Of a DNA stretch of 64,000 bases, positions 8,082 to 17,046 are shown in pieces. The stretch comes from an uncultured Roseibium sp. (lineage in GTDB: Bacteria > Pseudomonadota > Alphaproteobacteria > Rhizobiales > Stappiaceae), in the NCBI RefSeq assembly GCF_963669205.1, contig NZ_OY769915.1, forward strand, positions 3,694,001 through 3,758,000, in the 5' to 3' direction. The notes below the pieces were generated by a model, which had not been told where the DNA came from, ran no database searches, and saw only the letters and a program-made list of their open reading frames with translations. Made by a program: the position numbers and the translations under genes. How positions within the stretch are numbered: the stretch's first letter is position 1; each line of letters starts with the position of its first letter.

Positions 8082-8456
8082 ATGACCATTACAAGACAGA
8101 ACTTTGAAGCGCTCGGCCTTCCTTTCGGCCCCTATTCCCATGCCGTCCGTTACGCAGGCACCGTCTACACGTCCGGCTTCACAGCCTTTGGAACCGGGGC
8201 GCAAAAATCGGATGCCGGTGAACAGACGCGCGCGATCCTCGAGCAGTTGACGCATATCGCAAGACAATATGACGGAAGCCTCGCCGACCTGGTCAAGGTG
8301 ACGGTGTTCATCACCGATGCCGCCGATATTCCTGCAATCCGCGACGCGCTTGAAGCCGGATACGGCAGCGCGGTCCCGGCCAGTTCGCTGGTCATGGTAT
8401 CGGGCCTGTTCGCGCCCGAATTGCGTGTCGAGATCGAAGCCGTATTCGGTCTTTGA
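8082..8456 (+). CDS. RidA family protein (enamine/imine deaminase type)
   Basis: 124 residues of the RidA/YjgF fold: PFGPYSHAVRYAGTVYTSGFTAFG...EQTRAILEQLTHIARQYDGSLADLVKVTVFITDAADIPAIRDALE...PASSLVMVSGLFAPELRVEIEAVFGL. The family hydrolyses reactive enamines and imines; the arginine near the C-terminus (LRVEIEA) sits where the substrate-binding Arg is expected. ATG 8082 was chosen over the longer open frame because CTGGAGTGCG precedes it and the usual N-terminus follows. Third gene of the LysR-linked run. Confidence 0.88.
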   Translation: MTITRQNFEALGLPFGPYSHAVRYAGTVYTSGFTAFGTGAQKSDAGEQTRAILEQLTHIARQYDGSLADLVKVTVFITDAADIPAIRDALEAGYGSAVPASSLVMVSGLFAPELRVEIEAVFGL

Positions 8457-8537
8457 GAGCCAGGTTTCCGCGGTGGACACACCTCCCTGCCCGCCGCGGA
8501 ACCGACGCGACGAAGTTGCCGGCTAGGGTACGGATGC

Positions 8538-9023
8538 CTAAAGCACTTTCCGGAAGAAGACCGTCTCGCGGATCGGCGTTTCGTAGTAGGCCGGCACTTC
8601 CTCGAACCCTGCGGCCCGGTAGAGCTTTATGGCACCGGTCATTGTCGGAAGCGTGTCGAGTAGCATTTCGGCATAGCCTGCCGCAACGGCCGCTTCGATG
8701 ACGCGTCCGACAAGTGCGGCCCCGGCCTTCTTGCCCCGGCCTTCGGGCAACACATAGAGGCGCTTCATTTCGCAGCGGCCCTGATCGCCGAAGGCCCGCA
8801 GACCGACGCAGCCGAGGATTGTACCATCGGGCTCCTTTGCAACGAAAAGTGCACCGCGCGGCGGAGCGTATTTCCCCGGCATCGCCGCCAGTTCTTCTTC
8901 GAAGCCCTGGTAGGAAAGATCAATGCCGAGCCAGTCGACATAGGCCCGGAAGAGGGTCTTGACCGTTTCAAGCTCTTCAGGCGTTTCAACCGGCGCAACG
9001 AATATGTGGCTGTCTGGTTCCAT
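8538..9023 (-). CDS. GNAT family N-acetyltransferase
   Basis: 161 residues. The acetyl-CoA-binding core is visible as GCVGLRAFGDQGRCEMKRLYVLPEGRGKKAGAALVGRVIEAAVAAGYAEMLLDTLPTMTGAIKLYRAAGFEEVPAYYETP. This is motif A (V.PEGRGKKAG.AL) followed by motif B (LYRAAGF). The substrate is unknown. It stands alone between two convergent or unrelated units. Confidence 0.88.
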   Translation of the reverse strand: MEPDSHIFVAPVETPEELETVKTLFRAYVDWLGIDLSYQGFEEELAAMPGKYAPPRGALFVAKEPDGTILGCVGLRAFGDQGRCEMKRLYVLPEGRGKKAGAALVGRVIEAAVAAGYAEMLLDTLPTMTGAIKLYRAAGFEEVPAYYETPIRETVFFRKVL

Positions 9024-9054
9024 CCGGCTTCGTTAGTCCGATGGACCGGGCCTG

Positions 9055-9987
9055 TCAATTTGCTTCTGGCACGACAGGCGGAATGGCTTTGAGGTAGGCG
9101 GCGATCGCCTCGCGGTCGCTTGCCGGCAGGCGGGCCATGTTCTCCTGAACCTTGACCATTTCCCCGCCCACGGAGTCGTATTCCGGTGTGAACCCGCTTT
9201 CCAGATAATAGGCAATGTCGGCGGCGCTCCAGCTGCCGAACTTACCCTCCACCGGCGTGATATCGGGAATACGTCCCTCACCGGTCGGCGCCGGAGCGCC
9301 TCCCAGCCATTCCGGCAGAACCAGACCGCCGGCGAAGTCACGCGGGGTGTGGCACTCGCCGCAATGTCCGGGACCTTCCACCAGATACCGTCCCCGCTCC
9401 CACAAGGACATGTCGACACCGTCTGCCGGAACGGGAGCCGCGATCACCGGCGATGGATCGAGGAACAGTCTTTTCCACAAGCCGAGGCCCCGGCGGATGT
9501 TGAACGGGAAACCAAGCTCGTGCGAAGCCGCCTCTCCCCCGACCGCCGGAAGCGTTTTCATGAACGCGTAGAGGTCGCCGATATCGGTATCCGACATCCG
9601 GGCATAAGAGGTATAGGGAAAGGCCGGGTAGTAGTTGCGTCCGTCTGGCGACGTTCCATGGGTCATGGCATTGCCGAAGTCGGCCAGCGACCATGCTCCG
9701 ATCCCGTCGGCCTCGCTTGACGAGATGTTCGGAGACACGAACACGCCGAACGGTGTTTCAAGCCGTAGCCCGCCACCCAGCTTGAGAAGATCGTCGCCCT
9801 TGGCATCCGGGGCCGCGTGACAGGACGCGCAGCCGCCGGCCCAGAACACGAGCTCGCCGCTCGCCGGATCACCCGCTTTGAGCGCGCCCGCCTCCTGTTC
9901 GCTCATCCGCGTTGGCGCGGACATGACCCAGCCGGCCCCGGCTGCAATCACAGCCAGGACGAACAGGACGACTATTCCCTTTTTCAT
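9055..9987 (-). CDS. Diheme cytochrome c
   Basis: 310 residues with an N-terminal membrane/signal segment (MKKGIVVLFVLAVIAAGAGWVMS) and two cytochrome c domains, each with one heme motif: CASCH at about residue 53 and CGECH in the second half. The layout (GCASCHAAPDAKGDDLLKLGGGLRLETPFGVFVSPNIS...) resembles the cytochrome subunits that take electrons from periplasmic dehydrogenases. It follows the cytochrome c-556 gene by 46 bp on the same strand and is probably co-transcribed. The electron donor is not in the window. Confidence 0.9.
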   Translation of the reverse strand: MKKGIVVLFVLAVIAAGAGWVMSAPTRMSEQEAGALKAGDPASGELVFWAGGCASCHAAPDAKGDDLLKLGGGLRLETPFGVFVSPNISSSEADGIGAWSLADFGNAMTHGTSPDGRNYYPAFPYTSYARMSDTDIGDLYAFMKTLPAVGGEAASHELGFPFNIRRGLGLWKRLFLDPSPVIAAPVPADGVDMSLWERGRYLVEGPGHCGECHTPRDFAGGLVLPEWLGGAPAPTGEGRIPDITPVEGKFGSWSAADIAYYLESGFTPEYDSVGGEMVKVQENMARLPASDREAIAAYLKAIPPVVPEAN

Positions 9988-10033
9988 GGATCTCTCCGAG
10001 GCCGATCAGACCGGCAATGTCGGAAGGTGCCGG

Positions 10034-10492
10034 TCAGTTCTTCTTACGGTACGTCTCGTGGCACGATTTGCAAGTACCGAAAACCGGACCCATCGCCGCC
10101 TTGAAGGCATCGAGATCAGCGGGACCATCTTTGCCGGATGCTTCCATCGCCTTGCCTGTGGCAGCGGAGAATTTTGCAAGTTCGGCTGCAAAACCGTCCG
10201 CGTTTTCCCAGATCGCCGGAAGAGCTCCGGTGTCACCCTGGTCGGACCCCGCCGGGAAGAAGCTTCCGAACGATACGGCTGCGGCATTCATCGCCGCGAT
10301 CGCGGCCTTGCCAGCGGCCGGCGAATAGTCCACCTGCCCTTTCATCATGCCGCCGCCCAGACCGGCGGCTGCACCGACCGAGGACATGATATCCTGCCGC
10401 ACTGCTATCGGATCGTCTGCCGCCTGAACCGAACCTGCAATTCCCAAACCGGCCACAATCGCAACAGCCGCAACTTTCCCAACAACGCGCAT
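10034..10492 (-). CDS. Class II cytochrome c (c-556/c' type)
   Basis: 152 residues with a Sec signal (MRVVGKVAAVAIVAGLGIAGSVQAAD) and a single heme motif very near the C-terminus (CKSCHETYRKKN), the hallmark of the four-helix c'/c-556 class. The ATG at 10492 was chosen because GAGGGAG lies six bases before it; an ATG two codons upstream lies too close to that site. It is the first gene of a two-gene unit with the diheme cytochrome. Together they probably form a periplasmic electron-transfer pair. Confidence 0.88.
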   Translation of the reverse strand: MRVVGKVAAVAIVAGLGIAGSVQAADDPIAVRQDIMSSVGAAAGLGGGMMKGQVDYSPAAGKAAIAAMNAAAVSFGSFFPAGSDQGDTGALPAIWENADGFAAELAKFSAATGKAMEASGKDGPADLDAFKAAMGPVFGTCKSCHETYRKKN

Positions 10493-10631
10493 GATCATCT
10501 CCCTCTCGATCAGACACCGGCATCCGGTGTGCCCATCACAAGTACAGCCCAAGACAGGGCCAAGCATGAAATCACGCTCCCGTGATGACGCCTGAAAAGT
10601 GTAACAAAGTGTGCTCCAGGCTGACAAAAAC

Positions 10632-10667
10632 AAAAAAACCCCGGCCCTTGCGGACCGGGGTTCTTCA
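10632..10667 (-). terminator. Rho-independent terminator of sodB
   Basis: On the minus strand CCCCGG...CCGGGG (10639-10644 with 10655-10660) is followed by a run of T (A-run 10632-10637 on the plus strand), 25 bp after the superoxide dismutase stop codon. Confidence 0.8.
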
Positions 10668-10684
10668 AAACTCTAACGCTGAAA

Positions 10685-11284
10685 TTACTTCGTCGCTTCA
10701 AAGAGTTCCAGGACGTAGTCCCAGTTGACCATGTTGTCGACAAAGGCTTCCAGATACTTCGGACGCGCATTGCGGTAGTCGATGTAGTAGGAATGCTCCC
10801 ACACGTCGCAACCCAGGATCGGCGTCGCGCCGTGAACCAGCGGGTTTTCCCCGTTCGGCGTTTTCATGATCTCAAGTTTGCCGTCCTTCACGGCAAGCCA
10901 TGCCCAGCCGGAACCGAACTGGCCGATGCCTGCTGCGATGAAATCCGCGCGGAACTTGTCGTAGCCGCCGAGGTCGCTGTCGATCGCGGAGGCAAGCGCA
11001 CCCGGAAGGGAGGTTCCGCCGCCGTCCTTCTTCATCCACTTCCAGAAATGGATGTGGTTGTAGTGCTGGCCGGCATTGTTGAACAGCGGAGCGTTGCTGC
11101 CGTAGCTGCCCTTCACGATGTCTTCCAGAGACTTGCCTTCAAGACCGCTGCCGGCGAGCAATTCATTGCCCTTTGTGACATAGGCCTGATGATGCTTGTC
11201 GTGGTGAAACTCGAGCGTTTCGGCAGACATGTAGGGTGCCAGCGCGTCGTAAGCATATGGCAGGTCAGGCAATTCGAAAGACAT
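10685..11284 (-). CDS. sodB: Superoxide dismutase, Fe/Mn family
   Basis: 199 residues. All four metal ligands are in place: His in LEFHHDKHH, His in NNAGQHYNHIHFWKWM, and Asp and His in GCDVWEHSYYIDYRNARPKYLEAFVDNMVNW. GGG...GQFGSGWAWL fits the Fe-type family used by many alphaproteobacteria, though Fe versus Mn cannot be decided from sequence alone. ATG 11284 was chosen because GAGGAG lies eight bases upstream; the frame is open well upstream but that part does not resemble the family. It acts in the cytoplasm to remove superoxide. Confidence 0.95.
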   Translation of the reverse strand: MSFELPDLPYAYDALAPYMSAETLEFHHDKHHQAYVTKGNELLAGSGLEGKSLEDIVKGSYGSNAPLFNNAGQHYNHIHFWKWMKKDGGGTSLPGALASAIDSDLGGYDKFRADFIAAGIGQFGSGWAWLAVKDGKLEIMKTPNGENPLVHGATPILGCDVWEHSYYIDYRNARPKYLEAFVDNMVNWDYVLELFEATK

Positions 11285-11600
11285 GACAATCTCCTCAGAT
11301 AAGTCGGGGAACGGTTGAAGGGACGCCGGGTCCGCGCGACCGTCTCGAGGCGCAAAATAGGATTCTCCGAACGGTCCGGCAAGCTCGGAAGGCGAAAATA
11401 AAATAATTTTTTCTTTTTTTTTCGCCAGAACTCCGGCTCCGGATTTTTCCAGGACAAGCAACGCCTGCGAACGCTGCGGTGGTTCTGCTCCGACCGGCGG
11501 CAATTGTCCTTGCCCTGCGCGCCTGACGGACTAATCGATCAGCGCGTTTGTAACGGCGCGCCGATGGCTGTAGCATCGCGCACGTCGTATCATTCCAGAC
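11285..11600. other. Upstream region of sodB
   Basis: About 316 bp without a supported gene. It contains a long A/T tract (about 11393-11428) that may be part of the sodB promoter. Open frames here are out-of-frame extensions without a start signal. The 270-bp repeat element begins directly afterwards. Confidence 0.5.
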
Positions 11601-11870
11601 TAGGGTCTGTTGAGGTTCAGGATTTGGTCGTGGTTTGGATGAAAATAGCCTGGTTCAAGGAGCGAGTTCGCAGCAAGGGCAAGCCCTTTCAAGAAATTGC
11701 GACGCCGAAACGGGCTATTTTTGCCAAATCGCGTCGCGACGCGGCGGATTTCGGTCCCGACAGCGTCGGAAACTCCTTGTGGTGGGCCACACCACGGCAG
11801 ACTTTCCTCCTCTTCGGGCCCCGAAATCCGACACGCGCCACGACCGAAACCTGAACCTCAACAGACCCTA
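11601..11870. repeat. 270-bp MITE-like element with 33-bp terminal inverted repeats
   Basis: Both ends carry the same inverted repeat: TAGGGTCTGTTGAGGTTCAG at 11601-11620, continuing to GGTCGTGG at 11634, and its reverse complement at 11838-11870, with about two mismatches in 33 bp. The element is flanked by CTAG on both sides (11600-11603 and 11868-11871), the type of palindromic target used by IS5-like elements. It encodes no transposase. It lies in the gap between sodB and the MFS gene. Length and target type resemble the 268-bp repeats at 42758 and 53106, although the inverted repeat sequence differs. Confidence 0.75.
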
Positions 11871-11921
11871 GGCACCACGCCGCCTTCCCTAGTAAACGCA
11901 ATGCCCGCCGCAGAAGACCGA

Positions 11922-13097
11922 ATGTCGAAAGACGCACGTTCCCACCTCCTGCTTGCCTTTGGAGGCTTGCTCTCGCTGGCGGCAGCGATGGGTATCGGCC
12001 GCTTCGTCTATACGCCCATCCTTCCCTACATGACGGATGGGCTGAACCTGCCTGCAAGCCAGGCAGGCCTGATCGCATCGGCGAACTTCTTCGGTTACCT
12101 GGCGGGCGCGCTGGCGGGCGCGGCCAAGTCCCTGCCCGGCAAGCCACGGCACTGGTTCCTCGGAGGTCTCGCTGCGAGCGCCGTCACAAGTGTCGCAATG
12201 GCGCTGACCACGGACCTTGCAGCGTTTCTCCTGATCAGGTTCTTGAGCGGCATTGCCAGCGCGTTCGTGCTGGTTTTCTCAACGACGCTGATCCTTGAGC
12301 GACTGAACGCCGCCGGCCGGTCCGACTTGTCCGCGCTTCACTTTGCCGGCGTCGGCTGCGGCATTGCCTTTTCCGCACTTCTCATCGCCGCGCTGGCCCG
12401 CTACGCTCCGGATTGGCGGCTGCTGTGGATCGCGAGCGGTATCGCAACATTCGCCTTCCTTGCCGCTGCCGTGCGCCTGGTACCGGCGCCATCGGCGCAG
12501 CCCGCCGACCGGCCGCAGGAAGAGTTGACACAAGACGCGCCCAAACCGCTCATGACCGCCGGGCTGATCCGGCTCGTTGGTGCCTACGGCCTGTTCGGGT
12601 TCGGATACGTGATCACGGCAACATTCGTCTCGGTGATTGCGCGTGCCGAACCCGCACTTCAGTCGAGCGAAAAGCTTGTCTGGCTCATTGTCGGCCTAAG
12701 TGCGGCGCCGTCCATCTATGTCTGGAACAAGATTGCCGCGCGGACAGGCGCGCGAAAGGCATTTGCCCTTGCCTGCGTCCTGGAATCAGCCGGTGTTGCG
12801 TTGACTGTGATCAGCCAGCAACCCGCCCTGTTTCTGCTCGGCGCCCTGCTGCTCGGCGGCACTTTCATGGGCATCACGGCGCTTGGACTGATGGAAGGAC
12901 GCAGACAGGCTGAGCCACACGGGCAGACCGCGGTCCGCCGCATGCTCGCCATTCTGACGGCAAGCTTCGGTGCGGGTCAGGTCGCCGGCCCCTGGTTCGC
13001 CGGGCAGCTTCATGCGCTGACCGGATCGTTCAATGCGGCATCACTGGCAGCGGCCGCTGCCTTGCTGGTCGCCGCTGCCATGGTTGTCCGGGAATAG
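11922..13097 (+). CDS. MFS transporter, YbfB/YjiJ type
   Basis: About 391 residues with twelve hydrophobic segments and the opening LLLAFGGLLSLAAAMGIGRFVYTPILPYMTDGLNLPASQAGLIASANFFGYLAGALAG typical of YbfB/YjiJ proteins. A central hydrophilic loop (PAPSAQPADRPQEELTQDAPKP) separates the two six-helix halves. ATG 11922 has AGAAG five bases upstream; an in-frame ATG at 11901 is possible. The substrate is unknown. The 270-bp repeat sits immediately upstream and may have altered the promoter. Confidence 0.85.
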   Translation: MSKDARSHLLLAFGGLLSLAAAMGIGRFVYTPILPYMTDGLNLPASQAGLIASANFFGYLAGALAGAAKSLPGKPRHWFLGGLAASAVTSVAMALTTDLAAFLLIRFLSGIASAFVLVFSTTLILERLNAAGRSDLSALHFAGVGCGIAFSALLIAALARYAPDWRLLWIASGIATFAFLAAAVRLVPAPSAQPADRPQEELTQDAPKPLMTAGLIRLVGAYGLFGFGYVITATFVSVIARAEPALQSSEKLVWLIVGLSAAPSIYVWNKIAARTGARKAFALACVLESAGVALTVISQQPALFLLGALLLGGTFMGITALGLMEGRRQAEPHGQTAVRRMLAILTASFGAGQVAGPWFAGQLHALTGSFNAASLAAAAALLVAAAMVVRE

Positions 13098-13106
13098 TCT
13101 TCCGGC

Positions 13107-13964
13107 TTATTGGTGGGAGAAATCCCAGTAAAGCTCGCGCGCCCGCGCGCCGATCGGACCGGGCTGCAGGTCGCGTGCCTCGATGCGCTTGACCGGCGTC
13201 ACCTTGCTGTAGTTGCCGGTGGAGAAGATCTCGTCGGCATCGAGAAACTCGTCATAGTGCATTGTGCGCTCGAACACGTCATGGCCGTCGGCACGCAGCA
13301 GCTGAATGATGCGCTGCCGTGTTATGCCGTTTAAGAATGTTCCGTTCGGCGCAGGCGTATGCACCTTGCCGTCCTTGGCCATGAAGATGTTGGCGGAGGT
13401 CAGCTCGGCGACATTGCCGACCATGTCGCGCACGACGGCGTTGTCGAAGCCCCGGGACTTGGCTTCCAGCATGGCCCGGGCATTGTTCGGGTAGAGACAG
13501 CCGGCCTTGGCATCGACGGGCATGCATTCCATCGTGGGCCGCCGATAGGGAGACAGGGTGATGCTCATCGCGGCATCCCTGGGCGCCATCGGGGCATCGA
13601 ACAGACACAGGCAGAAACGGGTACTGTTGGGGTCCCCGGTGATCACACCTGGCCCGTCGCCCTCCGCCCAGTACATGGGCTTGACGTAGATATGCTGGCT
13701 GCTGTCGAACTTGGCGCAGCCTTCTTTGGTCAGCTCAACCATTTCGCCGACCTGCATGGTCGGTTTCATGCCGAGAGCAACCGCGGAATCGTTCACCCGC
13801 TTGCAGTGGAGATCGATGTCCGGCATCACGCCTTCGAAGAACCGGGCACCGTCGAAAACGCTCGACCCAAGCCATGAAGCATGCGTACGCGGACCCATGA
13901 TTGGCGGATTGCCCTCGTGCCAGGTTCCGTCGATCCAGGTCCAGGTATCACTAATTCCGCTCAT
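13107..13964 (-). CDS. Branched-chain amino acid aminotransferase-like, PLP class IV
   Basis: 285 residues of fold-type IV. The PLP lysine is in HIYVKPMYWAEGDG, and the signature AKAGCLYPNNARAMLEAKSRGFDNAVVRDMVGNVAELTSANIFMAKDGKVHTPAPNGTFLNGITRQRII is complete. Such proteins transfer amino groups between branched-chain amino acids and 2-oxoglutarate; D-amino-acid or aminodeoxychorismate specificity cannot be excluded. ATG 13964 is preceded by AAGGGAAGAG. The longer open frame upstream lacks family similarity. Confidence 0.88.
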   Translation of the reverse strand: MSGISDTWTWIDGTWHEGNPPIMGPRTHASWLGSSVFDGARFFEGVMPDIDLHCKRVNDSAVALGMKPTMQVGEMVELTKEGCAKFDSSQHIYVKPMYWAEGDGPGVITGDPNSTRFCLCLFDAPMAPRDAAMSITLSPYRRPTMECMPVDAKAGCLYPNNARAMLEAKSRGFDNAVVRDMVGNVAELTSANIFMAKDGKVHTPAPNGTFLNGITRQRIIQLLRADGHDVFERTMHYDEFLDADEIFSTGNYSKVTPVKRIEARDLQPGPIGARARELYWDFSHQ

Positions 13965-14280
13965 GGCTCTTCCCTTGTTTTGATTTGGACCGACGGTCTT
14001 GATCTCGACACAACACCGGTCTCTCTCCCAGGTCAATAGCCTACCCGAATGAACAGGAATGTTGCTTTCTTTCTTTCGGGAATGGCGCGGTTTTTGGATC
14101 AAACTGTTCGACCATCTGAACAGGAACGAAAAATTTTTTCGCGAGCCTAATCGTCGGGACAATGGCCGAAAAACCGTCTGTTCGGGGAAAGACCCTTAGG
14201 CGCGCGGACAGCAGCATGGGTCTTGACTCAGTCTCGATTTTTGTTCTCTATATGTTCTTTTCAAGTGTGGGGATGGATCG

Positions 14281-14715
14281 ATGGAACAGCGCATTTCAAT
14301 GACAACGCTCGCGGTGCCGGATGTTGCCGCGGCCCGGACATTTTTCGAAGACGGACTGGGCTGGGAGGTCAACGCGGCGCCCTCGCCGGACGTTGTCTTC
14401 TTCCAGGTCGTCGGTGGCGTTTTTGCCCTCTACAGCCGCGATGCGCTGGCAAAAGAGATCGGACAGAACGTCACCCGCGAGACGAAGGGTGCGATAACGC
14501 TTGCCTGGAACGCCAGGTCGGAAAAGGAAGTCGATGAGGAATTCCGGAAGGCTGTAAAGGCTGGCGCGGCACCCGTGAAACAGCCTGAAAAGGCTTTTTG
14601 GGGCGGCTATTCCTCTTATGTCGAATTACCGGGCGGCCACCTTCTGGAAATCGCCTATAATCCGTTCTGGAAAATCGAGGAAGACGGGGCGATCACGCTT
14701 CCGCCACAGCAATGA
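14281..14715 (+). CDS. VOC family (glyoxalase/bleomycin resistance-like) protein
   Basis: 144 residues with the paired beta-alpha-beta-beta-beta modules: MTTLAVPDVAAARTFFEDGLGWEV...FFQVVGGVFALYSRDALAKEIG, and GGYSSYVELPGGHLLEIAYNPFW ending in the metal-site glutamate. GGGGATGG lies just upstream. It could be a metal-dependent dioxygenase, isomerase or resistance protein; the substrate is unknown. A HAD gene follows about 100 bp downstream on the same strand. Confidence 0.86.
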   Translation: MEQRISMTTLAVPDVAAARTFFEDGLGWEVNAAPSPDVVFFQVVGGVFALYSRDALAKEIGQNVTRETKGAITLAWNARSEKEVDEEFRKAVKAGAAPVKQPEKAFWGGYSSYVELPGGHLLEIAYNPFWKIEEDGAITLPPQQ

Positions 14716-14819
14716 GGACAGCGGAATTGAACTTATGTCGCACAAAACGGCGCTTGACGCGCCCGTTGCCGCAAGGTTTTCTTCCGCCGTCCTGAATTCC
14801 CTGAAAAGGAACCCTTCCA

Positions 14820-15482
14820 ATGGCGCATGCCGCTTTCGTCTTCGATGCATATGGTACCTTGTTCGATGTCCATGCAGCCGTGCGCAAGCATGCGGAAAAG
14901 CTGGGTCCGGACGCCCAGCGGCTGTCCTCGATCTGGCGCGAAAAACAGCTGGAATATTCCTGGGTGCGCGCACTCATGGGCCAGTACAAGGACTTCTGGG
15001 AATTGACGCAGCAGGGTCTCGACACCGCATTTGCGCTCGTGCCGACCGCGGATAAATCGGTGCGGGATGATCTCCTGAACGCCTATTGGGAGCTGGATTG
15101 CTATCCTGAAGTTCCTCAGGTCCTGACCAACCTGCGCGCGACCGGCGCGAAGGTCGCGATCCTGTCGAATGGCTCGCCCGCAATGCTTGAGGCGGCTGCG
15201 AAGGCGGCCGGCCTGACCGAACTCTTCGACGAGATTTTCTCGGTTGACGACCTGAGGACCTTCAAGACGGCCCCTTCGGTCTACGAGATGGTCACGACCC
15301 AGTTCCGCATTTATCCCGAGGAGGTCTCGTTCCAGTCCTCGAACAGGTGGGATATCGCCGGCGCAACCGCGTTCGGTTTCAGAACCGTCTGGCTGAACCG
15401 GACCGGCATGCCCGACGAATACCCGGATCTTGCCCCCAAGGCGGTTCTTGCCGACCTGACCGGCCTCGCCGCCCTGGGATAG
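14820..15482 (+). CDS. (S)-2-haloacid dehalogenase type II, HAD superfamily
   Basis: 220 residues. The nucleophile Asp is in FVFDAYGTLFDVHAAV, motif II is ILSNGSPAML, the Lys is in FKTAPSVYEM, and the type II signature SFQSSNRWDIAGATAFGFRTVWLNR is intact. Enzymes of this group hydrolyse L-2-haloalkanoates; marine alphaproteobacteria often carry them. AAAAGGA precedes the ATG. A hairpin (GTCCCGCTC/GAGCGGGAC, 15491-15513) lies just after the stop, shared with the convergent outer-membrane gene, but has no T-run. Confidence 0.92.
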   Translation: MAHAAFVFDAYGTLFDVHAAVRKHAEKLGPDAQRLSSIWREKQLEYSWVRALMGQYKDFWELTQQGLDTAFALVPTADKSVRDDLLNAYWELDCYPEVPQVLTNLRATGAKVAILSNGSPAMLEAAAKAAGLTELFDEIFSVDDLRTFKTAPSVYEMVTTQFRIYPEEVSFQSSNRWDIAGATAFGFRTVWLNRTGMPDEYPDLAPKAVLADLTGLAALG

Positions 15483-15497
15483 GTTTCAAAGTCCCGC

Positions 15498-16271
15498 TCA
15501 GAATGAGCGGGACAAGCCCAGCATCAGCCGCTGATTGCCCGACTGCCGCCTGACGCTTGTTCCATTGAAGCGTGATGTCTGGTTGATGATACCCGTTAGA
15601 GAATAGTCTGCCCGCACACGCCACTTGTCCTTGAGCGCGACTTCGACGCCCGCCCCGAGAACGGGTCCGACCTGGACCGATGCCTGCCTGTCGCTGCCGA
15701 CCTCAAGACCATGCTCGCTGACCGCGATCCCGGCGCTCAGATAGGGCAGGAAACTGCCGATCAGCACACCGGCGCGCGCCTTTGCCGATACCGTCCACTT
15801 GGCATCCGCCGACACCGCCCCCAGCATCGGATGAGAGCCCTTCTCGCTTCCACCGATATAGGTGGCCGACCCTTCCACGCCGAGCACGACCCGGGAGACC
15901 TGCCAGTTATGCCCCGCGAACAGGCCAAAGGCAGCGTCCACCCGCGACAACTCCCTGGTCCGGCCGTCTGCCTTGACCTCGCTCAAGGTGTTCGAAACAC
16001 CGCCTTCCAGCCCGAGATAAGGCCCGGACCAAAGGTCTTGAACCGGTTTCGCCGTCACGAACAGTGGCGCGTGGCCGGTTCCCAGATCCGCCGCACGCGC
16101 ACCGGTCACGAGCACGGCGCTCACGGCACACAGCAACAGGGGCTTCCAGAGCCAACGCAGGAAAACCCGGCCTCCGGATCGACCGAGCCGGGCGTGCGCG
16201 CAGGCGCACCGCGCTACAAGGGATGAAGAAAATCCGCAATCGGCAAAGGAACTTGGCATTCGTACACTCAC
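15498..16271 (-). CDS. Outer-membrane beta-barrel protein (Omp25/OmpA-barrel type)
   Basis: 257 residues from the only ATG. The signal core LLLCAVSAVLVTGARAAD is unusually far in (about residue 45-61), so a GTG at about residue 36 may be the true start. After the signal, WSGPYLGLEGGVSNTLSEV begins an eight-strand barrel pattern: FGLFAGHNWQVSRVVLGVEGSATYIGGS...AKARAGVLIGSFLPYLSAGIAVSEHG...GPVLGAGVEVALKDKWRVRADYSLTGI. It ends in a C-terminal Phe (LMLGLSRSF), the usual outer-membrane insertion signal. It is related to the porin-like proteins of Rhizobiales. Confidence 0.85.
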   Translation of the reverse strand: MSVRMPSSFADCGFSSSLVARCACAHARLGRSGGRVFLRWLWKPLLLCAVSAVLVTGARAADLGTGHAPLFVTAKPVQDLWSGPYLGLEGGVSNTLSEVKADGRTRELSRVDAAFGLFAGHNWQVSRVVLGVEGSATYIGGSEKGSHPMLGAVSADAKWTVSAKARAGVLIGSFLPYLSAGIAVSEHGLEVGSDRQASVQVGPVLGAGVEVALKDKWRVRADYSLTGIINQTSRFNGTSVRRQSGNQRLMLGLSRSF

Positions 16272-16435
16272 TTCAGGGCTTGGGGAAAAGTCGATCGTGA
16301 CTCATATATTTATTATCGTAAAACAATAATTTAAAAAATGCATTCAATAATTTTTTTGTCAATAGCAATATTTCAATTTGCCAAATGGGATCGATTGCCG
16401 TAGACACGCTTGCGGGTTGGCAGTTGGAGTTTGCA

Positions 16436-17014
16436 ATGACCGAACTGGAAGAGGTTGAGCGCGCAAAGCGACTGTCGCGCATTCGTCGGTTGTCGATGGC
16501 CATGAAATGGTTCGTCACCGTGATCTTGATACTGGTCGCGGTTATTGGGGTGCTTCTGGTTGCCCTGCTTATGCTGCCCGTTGCGCTCGAAGCGGCGGCG
16601 GAGTCGCTCGAGTTGACGGATCTTGAACGACCGCTCGGAGAGATCCCGTTCGGCCAGCGCCTGGGAATGGGCGTCGTGATAGGCTGCGCCTTCTGCCTGC
16701 TCATGGGCATATGCTGGAATATCCGTCAGCTGTTCGACCAGTTCCGCAAGGCCGCGTTTTTCGCGCCCGAAACCCTCTCGCGCATGATCAAGATCGGCAG
16801 TTGGCTGCTGGCCTATGGTGTCTTCGACATTCTGAGCGACCCGATCCTGTCGGCACTGCTGACCTGGGATTTTCCCGCGGGCGAGGGAGAGATCGAGGTG
16901 GCGCTCGACGGCGGCGAGGCCTTTTTCCTCATCTTTGGCGCCCTGATGCTTGTCTTCGGCTGGATCATGCGCGAGGCGGCAACTATTGATGAAGAAAACC
17001 GCCAGTTCGTATGA
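16436..17014 (+). CDS. DUF2975 membrane protein
   Basis: 192 residues with four predicted membrane segments: residues ~24-48 (WFVTVILILVAVIGVLLVALLML), ~80-100, ~125-145 and ~165-180. The start at 16436 (MTELEEVERAKRL) was preferred to the upstream ATG at 16385 because GGAG lies about ten bases before it. It is followed 32 bp later by a small HTH gene. DUF2975 plus a YozG-like Cro/CI regulator is a recurrent pair across bacteria. The function of the pair is unknown. Confidence 0.8.
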   Translation: MTELEEVERAKRLSRIRRLSMAMKWFVTVILILVAVIGVLLVALLMLPVALEAAAESLELTDLERPLGEIPFGQRLGMGVVIGCAFCLLMGICWNIRQLFDQFRKAAFFAPETLSRMIKIGSWLLAYGVFDILSDPILSALLTWDFPAGEGEIEVALDGGEAFFLIFGALMLVFGWIMREAATIDEENRQFV

Positions 17015-17046
17015 AAGGCGTCAACGCTTGGCAGAATGGGACCTGA

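Noticed and set aside
11285..11503. N-terminal extension of superoxide dismutase
   Set aside because: The frame is open but the extra 73 residues do not resemble the family, and a strong ribosome site supports the start at 11284.
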